From Microtetraspora glauca (GTDB lineage: Bacteria > Actinomycetota > Actinomycetes > Streptosporangiales > Streptosporangiaceae), in assembly GCA_001570385.1 (NCBI GenBank), contig BBYL01000007.1, positions 806,001-870,000 of the forward strand: a DNA stretch of 64,000 bases, in the 5' to 3' direction. The translations under genes and the position numbers were made by a program. Shown piece after piece: positions 52,184-61,188 of this stretch (position 1 is the stretch's first letter; every line of letters starts with the position of its first letter). Under the pieces are notes generated by a model that saw nothing but the letters and a program-made list of their open reading frames with translations, made no database searches and was not told the origin of the DNA.

Positions 52184-52974
52184 GCGCCCGTCTCGCCCGC
52201 GTCGCGCTGTGGGCCACCGGCGTGCTGGTCGCCGCCTGGCTGGTGGCGCCCACGCTCGTGGTGATCCCGCTCAGCTTCACCGACAAGGTGTCGCTGACCT
52301 TCCCGCCGACCGGCTGGTCCACCCGGTGGTACGCCAACTTCTTCAGCGACTCCGCCTGGATGATGGCGCTGGCGAACTCGCTGCTGGTCGGCGTGCTGGT
52401 GGCCGTCGTGGCGACCGTCCTCGGCACCGCCGCCGCCTTCGGCCTCAGCCGCTGGGCGAGCAGGCGCGGCGCCGCGGTCGCGAACGTGTTCCTGCTGGCC
52501 CCGATGATCGTCCCCGGGATCATCGTCGCGATCGGCGTCTACGCGGTCTTCCTGAAGCTCCAGCTCGCCGGGTCCCTCGCCGGGTTCGTCGCCGCGCACA
52601 CCGTGCTCGCGCTGCCGTTCGTGGTCACCTCGGTGACGGCCGCCCTCGGGACGTTCGACGTACGCCTGGAGACGGCGGCGGCCAGCCTCGGCGCCGGCCG
52701 CCTGGCGACGTTCCGCCAGGTCACGCTGCCGCTGATCATGCCCGGCGTCGTCTCGGGCGCGCTGTTCGCCTTCGTGACCTCGTTCGACGAGGTCGTGGTG
52801 TCGCTGTTCATCCAGAGCCCGACCCTCGTCACCCTGCCCGTGCAGATGTATTCGAGCGTGACCCGCGAGACCGACCCGACGCTCGCCGCCGCGGCGACCA
52901 TGATCCTGGTGCTCACCACGGTCCTGGTCACCGGTGGACTCGCCCTGTCCGCAAGGAGGAACCGTGCCCGTTGA
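52180..52974 (+). CDS. ABC permease, PotC type
   Basis: 264-residue permease with six membrane segments and the EAA loop TAAASLGAGRLATFRQVTLP followed by LIMPGVVSGALFAFVTSFDE. The last motif is strongly typical of PotC. ATGA overlap with the previous permease gene gives equal production of the two halves of the channel. Confidence 0.88.
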   Translation: MSARLARVALWATGVLVAAWLVAPTLVVIPLSFTDKVSLTFPPTGWSTRWYANFFSDSAWMMALANSLLVGVLVAVVATVLGTAAAFGLSRWASRRGAAVANVFLLAPMIVPGIIVAIGVYAVFLKLQLAGSLAGFVAAHTVLALPFVVTSVTAALGTFDVRLETAAASLGAGRLATFRQVTLPLIMPGVVSGALFAFVTSFDEVVVSLFIQSPTLVTLPVQMYSSVTRETDPTLAAAATMILVLTTVLVTGGLALSARRNRAR

Positions 52975-54112
52975 CCGGCCCGAAGGCGGAACCGCGCCGA
53001 CAGCCAAGGGAGCCCGCATCGACCTGCGCGGGATGACCAAGCGCTTCGGAGCCTCGGTCGCCGTCGACGACTGCACCCTGACCGTCGAACCGGGAGAGTT
53101 CATGACCTTCCTCGGCCCGTCGGGCTCGGGGAAGACCACGACACTGAACATGATCGCCGGATTCACCGACATCTCGGCCGGCGGCCTGGAGATCGACGAC
53201 CTCCCGGTGGGCGGCATACCCGCGCACAAGCGGGACATCGGCGTCGTCTTCCAGCACTACGCGCTGTTCCCGCACATGACGGTCGCGCAGAACATCGCCT
53301 TCCCGCTGCGCCAGCGCAAGATCCCCAAGGCCGAGCGGCAGCGCATGGTCGCCGCCGCCCTGGAGACCGTGCAGCTTCCCGACCACGCCGCCCGCTACCC
53401 GGGCGAGCTCTCCGGCGGGCAGCAGCAGCGGGTCGCCCTGGCCCGGGCGATCGTGTTCAGCCCGCGCGTCCTGCTCATGGACGAGCCGCTCGGCGCGCTC
53501 GACCGCAAGCTCCGCGAGTTCCTCCAGCTGGAGATCAAGCGCATCCACCGCGAGGTCGGGTCCACGTTCGTCTTCGTGACGCACGACCAGGAGGAGGCGC
53601 TCATCCTCTCCGACCGGATCGCGGTGTTCAACAACGCCAAGATCGAGCAGGTCGGCACCGCCCACGAGCTCTACGAGCGGCCCGCCACGCTGTTCGTGGC
53701 CCGCTTCCTCGGCGAGTCCACGATCCTTCGCGGTACGGCACGCCCCGACGGCGCCGGATCGACCCTCGTCGGCGACGGCTTCGCCGTACGGACGGCCGGG
53801 CGGGTCGAAGGCGGCGAAGGCGGCACGGCCGCCCTGGTCGTACGGCCGGAGCGGCTGCGCCTCACCACTGACGATCCGGCAGGAATCCCGTCCGGGACCA
53901 ACGCCGTCCCCGTCACGGTCGTGGAGGAGATCTACCTGGGCGCGGCCCGCAAGCTGGAGGTCATCCTGCCCGGCGGTGCTCGCGGCCTCGTACGCGAGCA
54001 GGCCGGCGCGCTCAGCGACCTGCGGGTGGGCGACCGGGCCACCCTGTGCTGGCATCCGGACGACGGCGTCCTGCTGCCCGACGACCCGACCATTGAAAGG
54101 ATCTTCACGTGA
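52964..54112 (+). CDS. ABC ATPase, PotA type
   Basis: 382-residue ATPase that drives the importer. All catalytic motifs are intact: Walker A GPSGSGKTTT (about 42-51), Q-loop VVFQHYALFPHMTV, signature LSGGQQQRVALARAI, Walker B VLLMDEPLGALDRKL, and H-loop VTHDQEEAL. A C-terminal TOBE-like domain (about 290-380) follows. GTG 52964 sits 4 bp after AAGGAGG and overlaps the permease stop. It contrasts with the degenerate ATPase at 32874. Confidence 0.92.
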   Translation: MPVDRPEGGTAPTAKGARIDLRGMTKRFGASVAVDDCTLTVEPGEFMTFLGPSGSGKTTTLNMIAGFTDISAGGLEIDDLPVGGIPAHKRDIGVVFQHYALFPHMTVAQNIAFPLRQRKIPKAERQRMVAAALETVQLPDHAARYPGELSGGQQQRVALARAIVFSPRVLLMDEPLGALDRKLREFLQLEIKRIHREVGSTFVFVTHDQEEALILSDRIAVFNNAKIEQVGTAHELYERPATLFVARFLGESTILRGTARPDGAGSTLVGDGFAVRTAGRVEGGEGGTAALVVRPERLRLTTDDPAGIPSGTNAVPVTVVEEIYLGAARKLEVILPGGARGLVREQAGALSDLRVGDRATLCWHPDDGVLLPDDPTIERIFT

Positions 54113-55485
54113 CCGTCAACGGCGGAGTGTCGTTCTGGTACCGAGAGATCGGGCTCCCCACCCGGCGCCCACCACTGGAGCGTTCCATCACCGCCGACGT
54201 CTGCATCGTGGGCGCCGGATACACCGGGCTGTGGACCGCTTACTACCTGAAGAAGGCCGACCCCGGACTCGACATCGTCGTGCTGGAGCGGAAGTTCGCC
54301 GGGTTCGGCGGGTCCGGGCGCAACGGCGGCTGGCTGACCGCGGCGCTGGCCGGATCCCCGCGCAGGTTCGCCAAGACCCACGGCCGTGACGGCGTGTACG
54401 CCCTCCAGCGGGCCATGAACGACACCGTGGACGAGGTCGTCCAGGTCGCCAGGACCGAGGGCATCGACGCCGACATCGTCAAGGGCGGCATCCTGCGGGT
54501 GGCCCACGCCCCGTCGCACCTCCCGAGGCTGGTCTCGGGCGTGCGGACCGCCCGCTCGTGGGGCGACGACGACCTGGAACTGCTCGACGCCGCGCGGACC
54601 ACGGCCAGGATCCGGGTCGACGGCGCGCTCGGTGCCTCGTTCAGTCCCCACTGCGCCCGGGTCCAGCCGGCCAAGCTTGTGCAGGGCCTGGCACGGGTCG
54701 TCGAGGACCTCGGGGTGCGCATCTACGAGTCCACCCCGGTCACCGACATCGTGCCGCACGAGGCGCGCACGCCGTACGGCACCGTCCGGGCGAAGTTCGT
54801 GCTGCGGGCGACGGAGGGGTTCACCGCCGGGCTCAGCGGTGAGCGCCGCACCTGGCTGCCGATGAACTCCTCGCTGATCGTCACCGAGCGGCTGCCCGAG
54901 CGGGTCTGGGACGAGATCGGCTGGGAGGGCCGCGAGCTGCTCGGCGACATGTCGCACGCCTACATCTACGCCCAGCGGACGGCGGACGACCGCATCGCGA
55001 TCGGCGGGCGCGGCGTGCCGTACCGGTTCGGCTCCAGGACGGACGACGACGGGCGCACGCACGCCGCCACGGTGCGCGCGCTCCGCGACGCCCTGGTCAG
55101 GCTGTTCCCGGCGGTGCGCGACGCGGCGGTCGAGCACGCCTGGTGCGGTGTGCTCGGCGTGCCGCGCGACTGGTGCTCCACCGCCGTGCTCGACCAGCGG
55201 ACGGGTCTCGGCTGGGCCGGCGGGTACGTGGGACACGGCGTGGCGACCACCAACCTCGCCGGCCGTACCCTGCGCGACCTGGTGCTCGGCGCCGACACCG
55301 AACTCACCCGGCTGCCCTGGGTCGGCAGGAAGGTGCGCAAGTGGGAGCCGGAGCCGCTGCGCTGGATCGGCGTGCGGGGCATGTACGCGGCCTACCGCGC
55401 CGCCGACCGGGCCGAGATCGTGGAGGGGCGCCCCACCACGTCGCCCATCGCCAAGGTCGCCGACATGGTCGCCCGCCGTCACTGA
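54109..55485 (+). CDS. DAO-family FAD oxidase, PuuB/OrdL-like
   Basis: 458-residue flavoenzyme distinct from the one at 47467. N-terminal VCIVGAGYTGLWTAYYLKKA (about 24-43) and KFAGFGGSGRNGGWLTAAL contact FAD; the C-terminal GWAGGYVGHGVATTNLAGRT is the family flavin loop. Relatives oxidise gamma-glutamylputrescine or other secondary amines, releasing an aldehyde. GTG 54109 overlaps the ATPase stop, so import and oxidation are coupled. With the trimeric dehydrogenase upstream, two successive oxidations of one imported compound are plausible. Confidence 0.85.
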   Translation: MTVNGGVSFWYREIGLPTRRPPLERSITADVCIVGAGYTGLWTAYYLKKADPGLDIVVLERKFAGFGGSGRNGGWLTAALAGSPRRFAKTHGRDGVYALQRAMNDTVDEVVQVARTEGIDADIVKGGILRVAHAPSHLPRLVSGVRTARSWGDDDLELLDAARTTARIRVDGALGASFSPHCARVQPAKLVQGLARVVEDLGVRIYESTPVTDIVPHEARTPYGTVRAKFVLRATEGFTAGLSGERRTWLPMNSSLIVTERLPERVWDEIGWEGRELLGDMSHAYIYAQRTADDRIAIGGRGVPYRFGSRTDDDGRTHAATVRALRDALVRLFPAVRDAAVEHAWCGVLGVPRDWCSTAVLDQRTGLGWAGGYVGHGVATTNLAGRTLRDLVLGADTELTRLPWVGRKVRKWEPEPLRWIGVRGMYAAYRAADRAEIVEGRPTTSPIAKVADMVARRH

Positions 55486-55531
55486 CCCGTGGTCGTCCGA
55501 CCGGGCGGCTTCATCGACAAGGAGAAGAGCA

Positions 55532-55882
55532 TTGCAGAGCATCGTCGTGCCGGACGCGATCACGGCCGACCTGGGACCGTACGCGCCGAAGCCGACCTCG
55601 ATCGCCGGGGAGCAGCGGGAGGCGTCGCTCAAGGCGTGGACCTCCGCCGACGGTAAGACCAGCGCCGGGGTGTGGGAGTGCACCCCCGGCACCTTCACCG
55701 CCGTGCGCGATGGCTACCACGAGGTGTGCCAGATCCTTTCCGGGCGGGCGACCATCGTCGGCGCGGACGGCACGACCCAGGAGGTCGGCCCCGGCAGCAC
55801 CCTGGTCATGCCCGAGGGATGGCAGGGGGAGTGGCACGTCCACGAGACCGTGCGCAAGACCTATGTGACCACGCGCCTCTGA
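55532..55882 (+). CDS. Cupin-domain protein with TTG start
   Basis: 116-residue single cupin of the Cupin_3 (ethanolamine-utilisation-like) group, with KTSAGVWECTPGTF, DGYHEVCQILSGRATI and MPEGWQGEWHVHETVRKTYV forming the barrel strands and a partial metal site. The start is inferred as TTG 55532 because AAGGAGAAG lies seven bases before it; the frame is open upstream but nothing there resembles the family. It is last in the operon. Cupins of this type often follow amine-oxidase genes, perhaps acting on the carbonyl product. Confidence 0.75.
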   Translation: MQSIVVPDAITADLGPYAPKPTSIAGEQREASLKAWTSADGKTSAGVWECTPGTFTAVRDGYHEVCQILSGRATIVGADGTTQEVGPGSTLVMPEGWQGEWHVHETVRKTYVTTRL

Positions 55883-55893
55883 TCCGGCCCCGC

Positions 55894-55933
55894 GCGCTGC
55901 TCAGGATCGCCGTGCGCTGCTCAGGATCGCCGT
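55894..55933. repeat. 20-bp exact tandem duplication
   Basis: The unit GCGCTGCTCAGGATCGCCGT is repeated exactly, and a third partial copy GCGCT follows, in the gap between two convergent genes. A slippage product. Confidence 0.85.
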
Positions 55934-55948
55934 GCGCTCAGCCGTGGT

Positions 55949-57388
55949 TCAGCGGAGCAGCTCGTAGGCGCTCGGCCGCATCCTGCGGGTACGGGTCCAG
56001 TACTCGAAGGTGAAACCGGGCCAGATGGCGCGGTTCCTGCCGTGCTCGTCGAGGTACCAGCTCGTGCACCCGCCGTCGGTCCACACCAGGCGGTCCAGCC
56101 GCCGCTGGAGGCGGTCGTTGTAGGCACGCTGGACCTCGGGCCGTACGTCCAACGCCTTCGCACCGGTCCTGGACAGCAGCCGCAGGCAGTCCATGACGTA
56201 CCGGACCTGGGACTCGATCATGAATACGACCGAGTTGTGGCCCAGGCCGGTGTTGGGGCCGAGCAGGAAGAACAGGTTCGGGAAGCCGGAGGCGGTGATG
56301 CCGAGATAGGCCTCGACGCCGTCCTGCCAGGCGTCCTGGATCTTCCGGCCGTTCCTGCCGATGATCCGCTGCTCGCTCAGCGCGTCGGTGACCTTGAAGC
56401 CGGTGCCGTAGACGATCACATCGACCTCATGCTCGCGGCCCGTGGCGTCGATGATCGAACGGTCCCGGATCTCCGTGATCGCGTCCGTGACGAGTTCGAC
56501 GTTGTCCCTGGTGAGAGCGGGATAGTAGTCGTCGGACAGCAGGATGCGCTTGCAGCCGATCGTGTAGTCGGGGGTCAGCCTGGCACGGAGCCCGGGATCG
56601 GCGACCTGCCGGGCGAGATGCCGTTCGGCCATCCGCCGATGGACCTTCATCAGCCGGGGGTCGATCGTGAAGCCCAGCGCGCGCGACTCCAGTAGCCAGT
56701 AGATCGAGTTGCGGGCCATCCTGGCCGCGCCGGGCAGTCGCAGCACCTTCTTCGCGCGGTCGGAGACGGCGAAGTCGGGTTTCGGCTGGATCCACGGTGG
56801 GGTGCGCTGGAACAGGCGCAGTTCGGCTGCCTGCTCCGCCACCCGGGGGACGAACTGGATCGCGGACGCGCCCGTCCCGATCACCGCCACCCGTTTGCCG
56901 GTCAGGTCGACGGAGTGGTCCCACTGGGCCGAGTGGAAAGCCGGGCCCCCGAATTTTCCGGGTATGTCAGGAAATGACGGCACATGCAGCGCTCCGATTC
57001 CGGAGACGACGGCGTTGGCCGTGATCGGCTCTCCCGTGCTCGTGGACACCCGCCACAGGTTCCGGTCGTCGTCGTACTCCAGTCCGGTGACCTCCACGCC
57101 GAACCGGAAATGCGGCGTCACGCCGTACTTGTCGGCGCACGCTCGCATATACGCCCAGATCTCCTCCTGCGGGGAGAACATCCGCGACCATCCGGGGTTG
57201 AGCTCGAACGAGAACGAGTACATGGGCGAGGGGACGTCGCAGGCGCATCCGGGATAGGTGTTGTCGCGCCAGGTTCCGCCGAGGTCGGCCGCCTTCTCCA
57301 GGATCACGAAGTCGTGGTAGCCCGCTTCCTTGAGCTTGATCGCCATGCACAGCCCCGCGAAGCCCGCCCCGATGATCGCGATCCCCAT
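55949..57388 (-). CDS. Baeyer-Villiger-type flavin monooxygenase
   Basis: 479-residue class B flavin monooxygenase. FAD motif GIAIIGAGFAGLCMAIKL (about 2-19), EKAADLGGTWRDNTYPGCACDVPS, the FxGxxxHxxxW(P/D) fingerprint as GGPAFHSAQWDHS (about 147-159) and the NADPH loop VAVIGTGASAIQ. Enzymes of this kind insert oxygen next to a ketone or oxidise a heteroatom. The last fingerprint residue is Asp rather than Pro, which occurs in many BVMO relatives. ATG 57388 follows GGAGG. It is convergent with the amine operon and probably under its own control. Confidence 0.88.
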   Translation of the reverse strand: MGIAIIGAGFAGLCMAIKLKEAGYHDFVILEKAADLGGTWRDNTYPGCACDVPSPMYSFSFELNPGWSRMFSPQEEIWAYMRACADKYGVTPHFRFGVEVTGLEYDDDRNLWRVSTSTGEPITANAVVSGIGALHVPSFPDIPGKFGGPAFHSAQWDHSVDLTGKRVAVIGTGASAIQFVPRVAEQAAELRLFQRTPPWIQPKPDFAVSDRAKKVLRLPGAARMARNSIYWLLESRALGFTIDPRLMKVHRRMAERHLARQVADPGLRARLTPDYTIGCKRILLSDDYYPALTRDNVELVTDAITEIRDRSIIDATGREHEVDVIVYGTGFKVTDALSEQRIIGRNGRKIQDAWQDGVEAYLGITASGFPNLFFLLGPNTGLGHNSVVFMIESQVRYVMDCLRLLSRTGAKALDVRPEVQRAYNDRLQRRLDRLVWTDGGCTSWYLDEHGRNRAIWPGFTFEYWTRTRRMRPSAYELLR

Positions 57389-57527
57389 GCGGCCTCCTCA
57401 CCCTGCCGGAAACCTGCCGGCGCATTATTGGAACAATTGTCTAATTTAATGGCGGAATGCCACCTGGTCCAGAGGGTCGCGGGCAGCCCGGTTCGGGCGG
57501 TGGTGGCCGCGTCGCACCTATAGGGAC

Positions 57528-57547
57528 ATATCCGGTCTGACGGATAT
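57528..57547. promoter_or_regulatory. Inverted repeat ATATCCG-N6-CGGATAT
   Basis: Perfect 7-bp arms around GTCTGA, 80 bp before the large gene at 57628 and within an A/T-rich upstream zone. It is probably an operator or 5' hairpin for the three-gene cassette. Confidence 0.4.
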
Positions 57548-57627
57548 CTTTACTCGCCTGGGAATCGAAATTAATCTTTCGCTGGAGTTGTCGCGTTCCG
57601 CCGACCGCGCTGGAGTCCATCGCCCTC

Positions 57628-59796
57628 ATGGCCCACCCCTTACCCCAGCCGTCGCCGAGCCCGCAGCCCTCGACCGGCTCGCCCGAGCCGCCGGACAAGC
57701 CGCCGTCAGATCAGCGGCCGTCGGCCACACCCCAGTCGCAGGCCACCCCTGATCCGCCGGCCGATCCTCGGCCGTCCTCCGAGCACGAGGCGGGCGATAC
57801 CGCGGGTGCGTCCGGTGGTAAGCCGATCTGGACCGCCCCGCCGGGTTCTACGGGGGCGAGCGAGGGATATTCGGGCATCGATCCGGCGCGGATGGACGCT
57901 TTCGAGCGGGCTCTGGGGCGGGCGGAGAACACGCTGGGGCGCAACGAGCCGGTGATCCGCCGGGTACTGCAGCAACTCGACCTGGACACGTCCGGGTTGG
58001 GCGTGCTGCGCGAGGCACGGAGCTGGATCGAGACGAGCCGTCCCGACCTGCGGCGGCGCAGCGAGGCCATCACGTCGGAACGCTCCGATTGGGGCGTGTC
58101 CACCGGCCCTTTCGCGCTCGCCGCCTTCGACGAGGCACGCTACGGCCAGGCGGCCGGCGACCCGGACGTGTACGCGGCGGTGGGCGCGCTCGCCCGAGCC
58201 GCCGACCAGGGCGAGGTGGATCGGAAGGCGCTGGCCGCGCTGGAGAAGCGCACCGGGGACGCGGCGTTCGCCACCGCGTTGCTGAACGCCCTGGGGGCGA
58301 CCGGGTACCGGAAGCTGATGGCCACGACCGTCGAGCAGGGGGACGGCAAGGAGACGAAACGGCTGCGGGCGGCTCTCGGCACGCTGCTGGGGACGGCGAG
58401 TTCGCGGTTGGGCGACACCTGGCGGGACGGGCTCACCTCCGATCTCGGCGTCGGATGGAGCGAGGGGTATGCGGTCGCGCTGGCACTCAAGCAGGGCACC
58501 GTCGCCACCGGCTTCCTCCTCGCGGCGGCCAGGAAGCTCGACGCGTGGGATCGGAACGTCTCCAAGGCACCCACCGGACAGGACCCCGGCGTCATGTCCA
58601 CGCTGATGGAGGCGCTCAGCCGCGATCCGGTGGCGGCCCAGGACTTCTTCGCCGCCGATCCGACCGTCTTGAAGCGCCTGCTGACCGAGCGCGGCATGTC
58701 CGACAAGGGGGTGGCGCTGGGCAAGGCGCTGGAGGCCGCGACGCTGACGTTCCGCGACCACGACGGCTCGCCGCAGAACCCCTCGCGCGGGTACCTGTCG
58801 GCCAGGCTGGCATCGGAGTTCGTGCACATCGAGGCCGGACGGATCGAGAAGGGCTATCCGCCTTCGTCGTTCGTGTCCCCGCCCAGCACCGGCCGCATCC
58901 TCGCCGGCTACATCGCCGACATCGACCGTGCCGCTCAGAAAACGGACCGGGTCGTACCCGGCGTCGGGGGCGCGGACAATCCAGGCACACCGGGACAGGA
59001 CCCCTGGGGGGCGAAGTTCGACCAGCAGGAGTTGCGGCAGGTGATGCGTGAAGCTTTCGCTGATGTCCACGCGTTCACGCCTGTCCTGCTGGCGCAGACG
59101 GCCTTCACCGGACGGCTGCTCGACCACGGAGCGGCCCAGATAGCCGCCGGGCATGGCGACGGCACGCTCAAGACCAATGCGCAACGAGGCGGCGCCGGCT
59201 TCGGCATGATCACCGACGCGGCCGGCTTGGCCAAGATCGAGGAAGGCAAGGCGCTGGATGAGGTGCAGCAGCTGAAGATGAAGGTGTTCACCGGGGTGGT
59301 CAACACCGGGCTGGCCATCCCACAGAAGGGAGGGTGGCCGATCACCGCTGGGGTGATCGGGGCCTGGACCGGTTTGATCGAGGACGTCTTCAAGGGCGAC
59401 GGCGGCGCGGAGACCAAGGCCCGCAGGGAGGCCAACGCCGCTGTCGACCAGACGCGGACCCTTGTGCACGACCTCACCGTCCAGGCGATGCTCAACCACG
59501 GGTTGTTCGGGTCGGCGGATCCTGCCGCCCCCACCCATCCGTGGGCCTCTCTTGAAGGCCTGCGCACGGGAGATGATCCCAGGGACAATCCCAACAACTT
59601 CCTGAAGGATGACGGTCGGACTCTCATGACCAAGGAGGAGATGATCGACAAGACGGCGACCAACAGCACCGATGAGAGCCGCCGGCTGGACGCCTACGAT
59701 CGGTGGCTGTACGAGGGGCCGTCGGGAGATCTCTGGCACGACATCGAGCTTCGCCTTAACCAGAGCTTCTCCGACGGTTTCGCTCAGTACGCATGA
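57628..59796 (+). CDS. Large WXG-cassette protein, unassigned
   Basis: 722-residue protein of unknown function. Residues 1-65 are Pro/Ser/Thr-rich and disordered; the body (about 85-720) is helical with no signal peptide. A distinctive segment near 515-585 reads RGGAGFGMITDAAGLAKIEE, then KVFTGVVNTGLAIPQKGGWP and GVIGAWTGLIEDVFKGDG, which recalls large proteins encoded beside WXG100 genes in streptomycetes and their relatives. A lipoprotein and a WXG100-like gene follow without gaps. That order suggests export by, or service to, a type VII-like system; no secretion ATPase lies in the window. ATG 57628 lacks a strong ribosome site, so the start is uncertain. Confidence 0.6.
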   Translation: MAHPLPQPSPSPQPSTGSPEPPDKPPSDQRPSATPQSQATPDPPADPRPSSEHEAGDTAGASGGKPIWTAPPGSTGASEGYSGIDPARMDAFERALGRAENTLGRNEPVIRRVLQQLDLDTSGLGVLREARSWIETSRPDLRRRSEAITSERSDWGVSTGPFALAAFDEARYGQAAGDPDVYAAVGALARAADQGEVDRKALAALEKRTGDAAFATALLNALGATGYRKLMATTVEQGDGKETKRLRAALGTLLGTASSRLGDTWRDGLTSDLGVGWSEGYAVALALKQGTVATGFLLAAARKLDAWDRNVSKAPTGQDPGVMSTLMEALSRDPVAAQDFFAADPTVLKRLLTERGMSDKGVALGKALEAATLTFRDHDGSPQNPSRGYLSARLASEFVHIEAGRIEKGYPPSSFVSPPSTGRILAGYIADIDRAAQKTDRVVPGVGGADNPGTPGQDPWGAKFDQQELRQVMREAFADVHAFTPVLLAQTAFTGRLLDHGAAQIAAGHGDGTLKTNAQRGGAGFGMITDAAGLAKIEEGKALDEVQQLKMKVFTGVVNTGLAIPQKGGWPITAGVIGAWTGLIEDVFKGDGGAETKARREANAAVDQTRTLVHDLTVQAMLNHGLFGSADPAAPTHPWASLEGLRTGDDPRDNPNNFLKDDGRTLMTKEEMIDKTATNSTDESRRLDAYDRWLYEGPSGDLWHDIELRLNQSFSDGFAQYA

Positions 59797-60383
59797 TGAG
59801 GACACGAGTAGCCGTGACGGTCGTGCTCGCTTGTGCCTTGGCATTGTCGGCGGCATGCCAGGGCGAGCGGAGGACGGCGGATCACGCTCCGCTGCAGACG
59901 GTGGCCGCTCCGCCGTACATCTGTGAATACATCCCCTTGAAGGCGGTGGAGTTGATGACCGGGGTGAGCGACCCTCTGGTCCGCGGCTTCTTTGACCTTT
60001 CACAGGACAGTGGGGATGGAAGCTGTGCGGTCTATCGCCGAGACGGTGATCGGCTGAAGGTCTTGCAGATCACCCTCACGCCGGAGAGAGTCCCCGGTGA
60101 GGTGGAGGAAGAACTCGATGGCGCCTCTCCCTTGCCGGAGATCATCCCCGGCTCCATCGGGTACTACTTCAGGGGCCGGGACAGCGAGAAGCACGGGGCC
60201 CATGCCGTGCTCGCTCGCGGAAAGACAGAGCTCAGCGTGCAGTTGGAGTACGGCGTCAAGGGGCGGGACAACGCGGCGGACGTGCTGGCGTTGATGAAGC
60301 TGATCGCACCCACGCTGATCACCGCTGCCAGTGCGCCATCGCCGAGCCCGTCGGCCACGCCCTCGTCTCCGAAGGGGGACTGA
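59793..60383 (+). CDS. Secreted lipoprotein in the WXG cassette
   Basis: 196-residue lipoprotein: signal peptide about 1-21 with lipobox LSAAC (lipid Cys22), then a small domain (about 40-180) with two further cysteines, C44 and C78 (ICEY, GSCAVYRR), likely disulfide-linked, and a Ser/Pro-rich tail. The layout resembles DUF3558-type actinobacterial lipoproteins but the match is not certain. ATG 59793 overlaps the stop of the large protein, so the two are coupled. Confidence 0.65.
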   Translation: MMRTRVAVTVVLACALALSAACQGERRTADHAPLQTVAAPPYICEYIPLKAVELMTGVSDPLVRGFFDLSQDSGDGSCAVYRRDGDRLKVLQITLTPERVPGEVEEELDGASPLPEIIPGSIGYYFRGRDSEKHGAHAVLARGKTELSVQLEYGVKGRDNAADVLALMKLIAPTLITAASAPSPSPSATPSSPKGD

Positions 60384-60390
60384 TCAGGCA

Positions 60391-60693
60391 ATGACCGAGA
60401 TGGTGCCGAACCCTCTCTACGAGGCGCTGGGGAACGCGTTGCGGACCGTGGAGCCGCTGGTCCGCGAGATCGAGAGCACCATCGAGGCGCCCTACCAGGA
60501 CTTCCACTCCGGCGATGTATGGTCGGGACCGGCCGCCCGACGGTTCGACGCGCAACTCGCCCACCACCGCGCCCGCGTTCGCGGTTCGGCGGACAAGTTC
60601 CTGGCCGACCTGCACGGGGAGCTGGCCCGCACCCCACCCAAGGTGACCCTCGACGAGGCCAGGGCGATCGCGAGCAGGTACCGCCTGCCGTGA
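60391..60693 (+). CDS. WXG100-like small helical protein
   Basis: 100-residue protein with two long helices separated by a WSG turn (W44-S45-G46), the mark of WXG100 (ESAT-6-like) proteins, which dimerise and are exported by type VII systems or act as partners of larger exported proteins. The C-terminus ends RAIASRYRLP rather than a clear YxxxD/E signal. ATG 60391 begins 7 bp after the lipoprotein stop, behind a modest site; residues before it in the open frame are shadows of the lipoprotein gene. Third gene of the cassette. Confidence 0.7.
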   Translation: MTEMVPNPLYEALGNALRTVEPLVREIESTIEAPYQDFHSGDVWSGPAARRFDAQLAHHRARVRGSADKFLADLHGELARTPPKVTLDEARAIASRYRLP

Positions 60694-60870
60694 CGGGCCG
60701 AACCTCGCGTCCCTGTATGTAGCGCGTTCATTCGGAGGCGGGCACCAGCAGGTACCCGGGCACTGCAGGCCAGGGCATGGGGAAGCCGCCGACGGGCGCG
60801 GTCGTCGGCGGCGGGTATTGGCGATGTCCGCCGGGCAGAACGTTCAGCCGGCGCGGGATCACATCAGAGA

Positions 60871-61044
60871 TCAGGCGATCAGGAGATACGCGACGACGGC
60901 GACCGCGACCAGTGCCACGACCCCCACGACGATCCAGATCGGCAGTCGGGACGGCTGCTCGTTGGCGGCTTCGACTTCCTGCTCGCGGGCGAACGCACGG
61001 AACGCCTGCGTGTTCCCGGCCGGGTCAATCTGCGGTTCGGACAT
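60871..61044 (-). CDS. Small single-pass membrane protein, unassigned
   Basis: 57-residue protein with a soluble, acidic N-terminal half (MSEPQIDPAGNTQAFRAFAR) and one C-terminal membrane helix (about 35-56, PIWIVVGVVALVAVAVVAYLL). Tail-anchored layout. It lies between the WXG cassette and SURF1 on the opposite strand. No ribosome site is strong at ATG 61044, so it may start elsewhere or be leaderless. Family unknown. Confidence 0.5.
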   Translation of the reverse strand: MSEPQIDPAGNTQAFRAFAREQEVEAANEQPSRLPIWIVVGVVALVAVAVVAYLLIA

Positions 61045-61188
61045 GAGGGGCACTCTATCGAGAGGCTTTGCGGTCGCGGCACCGTTTTGTCGGATTTCGC
61101 GATGAGCGTGGACGGGCCGGAGGGAGTGTCGGCGCCCCGGCTGACCGCACGTGCCGGACCGGTACGGGTGCCGGATAGCGTGTTAGTC

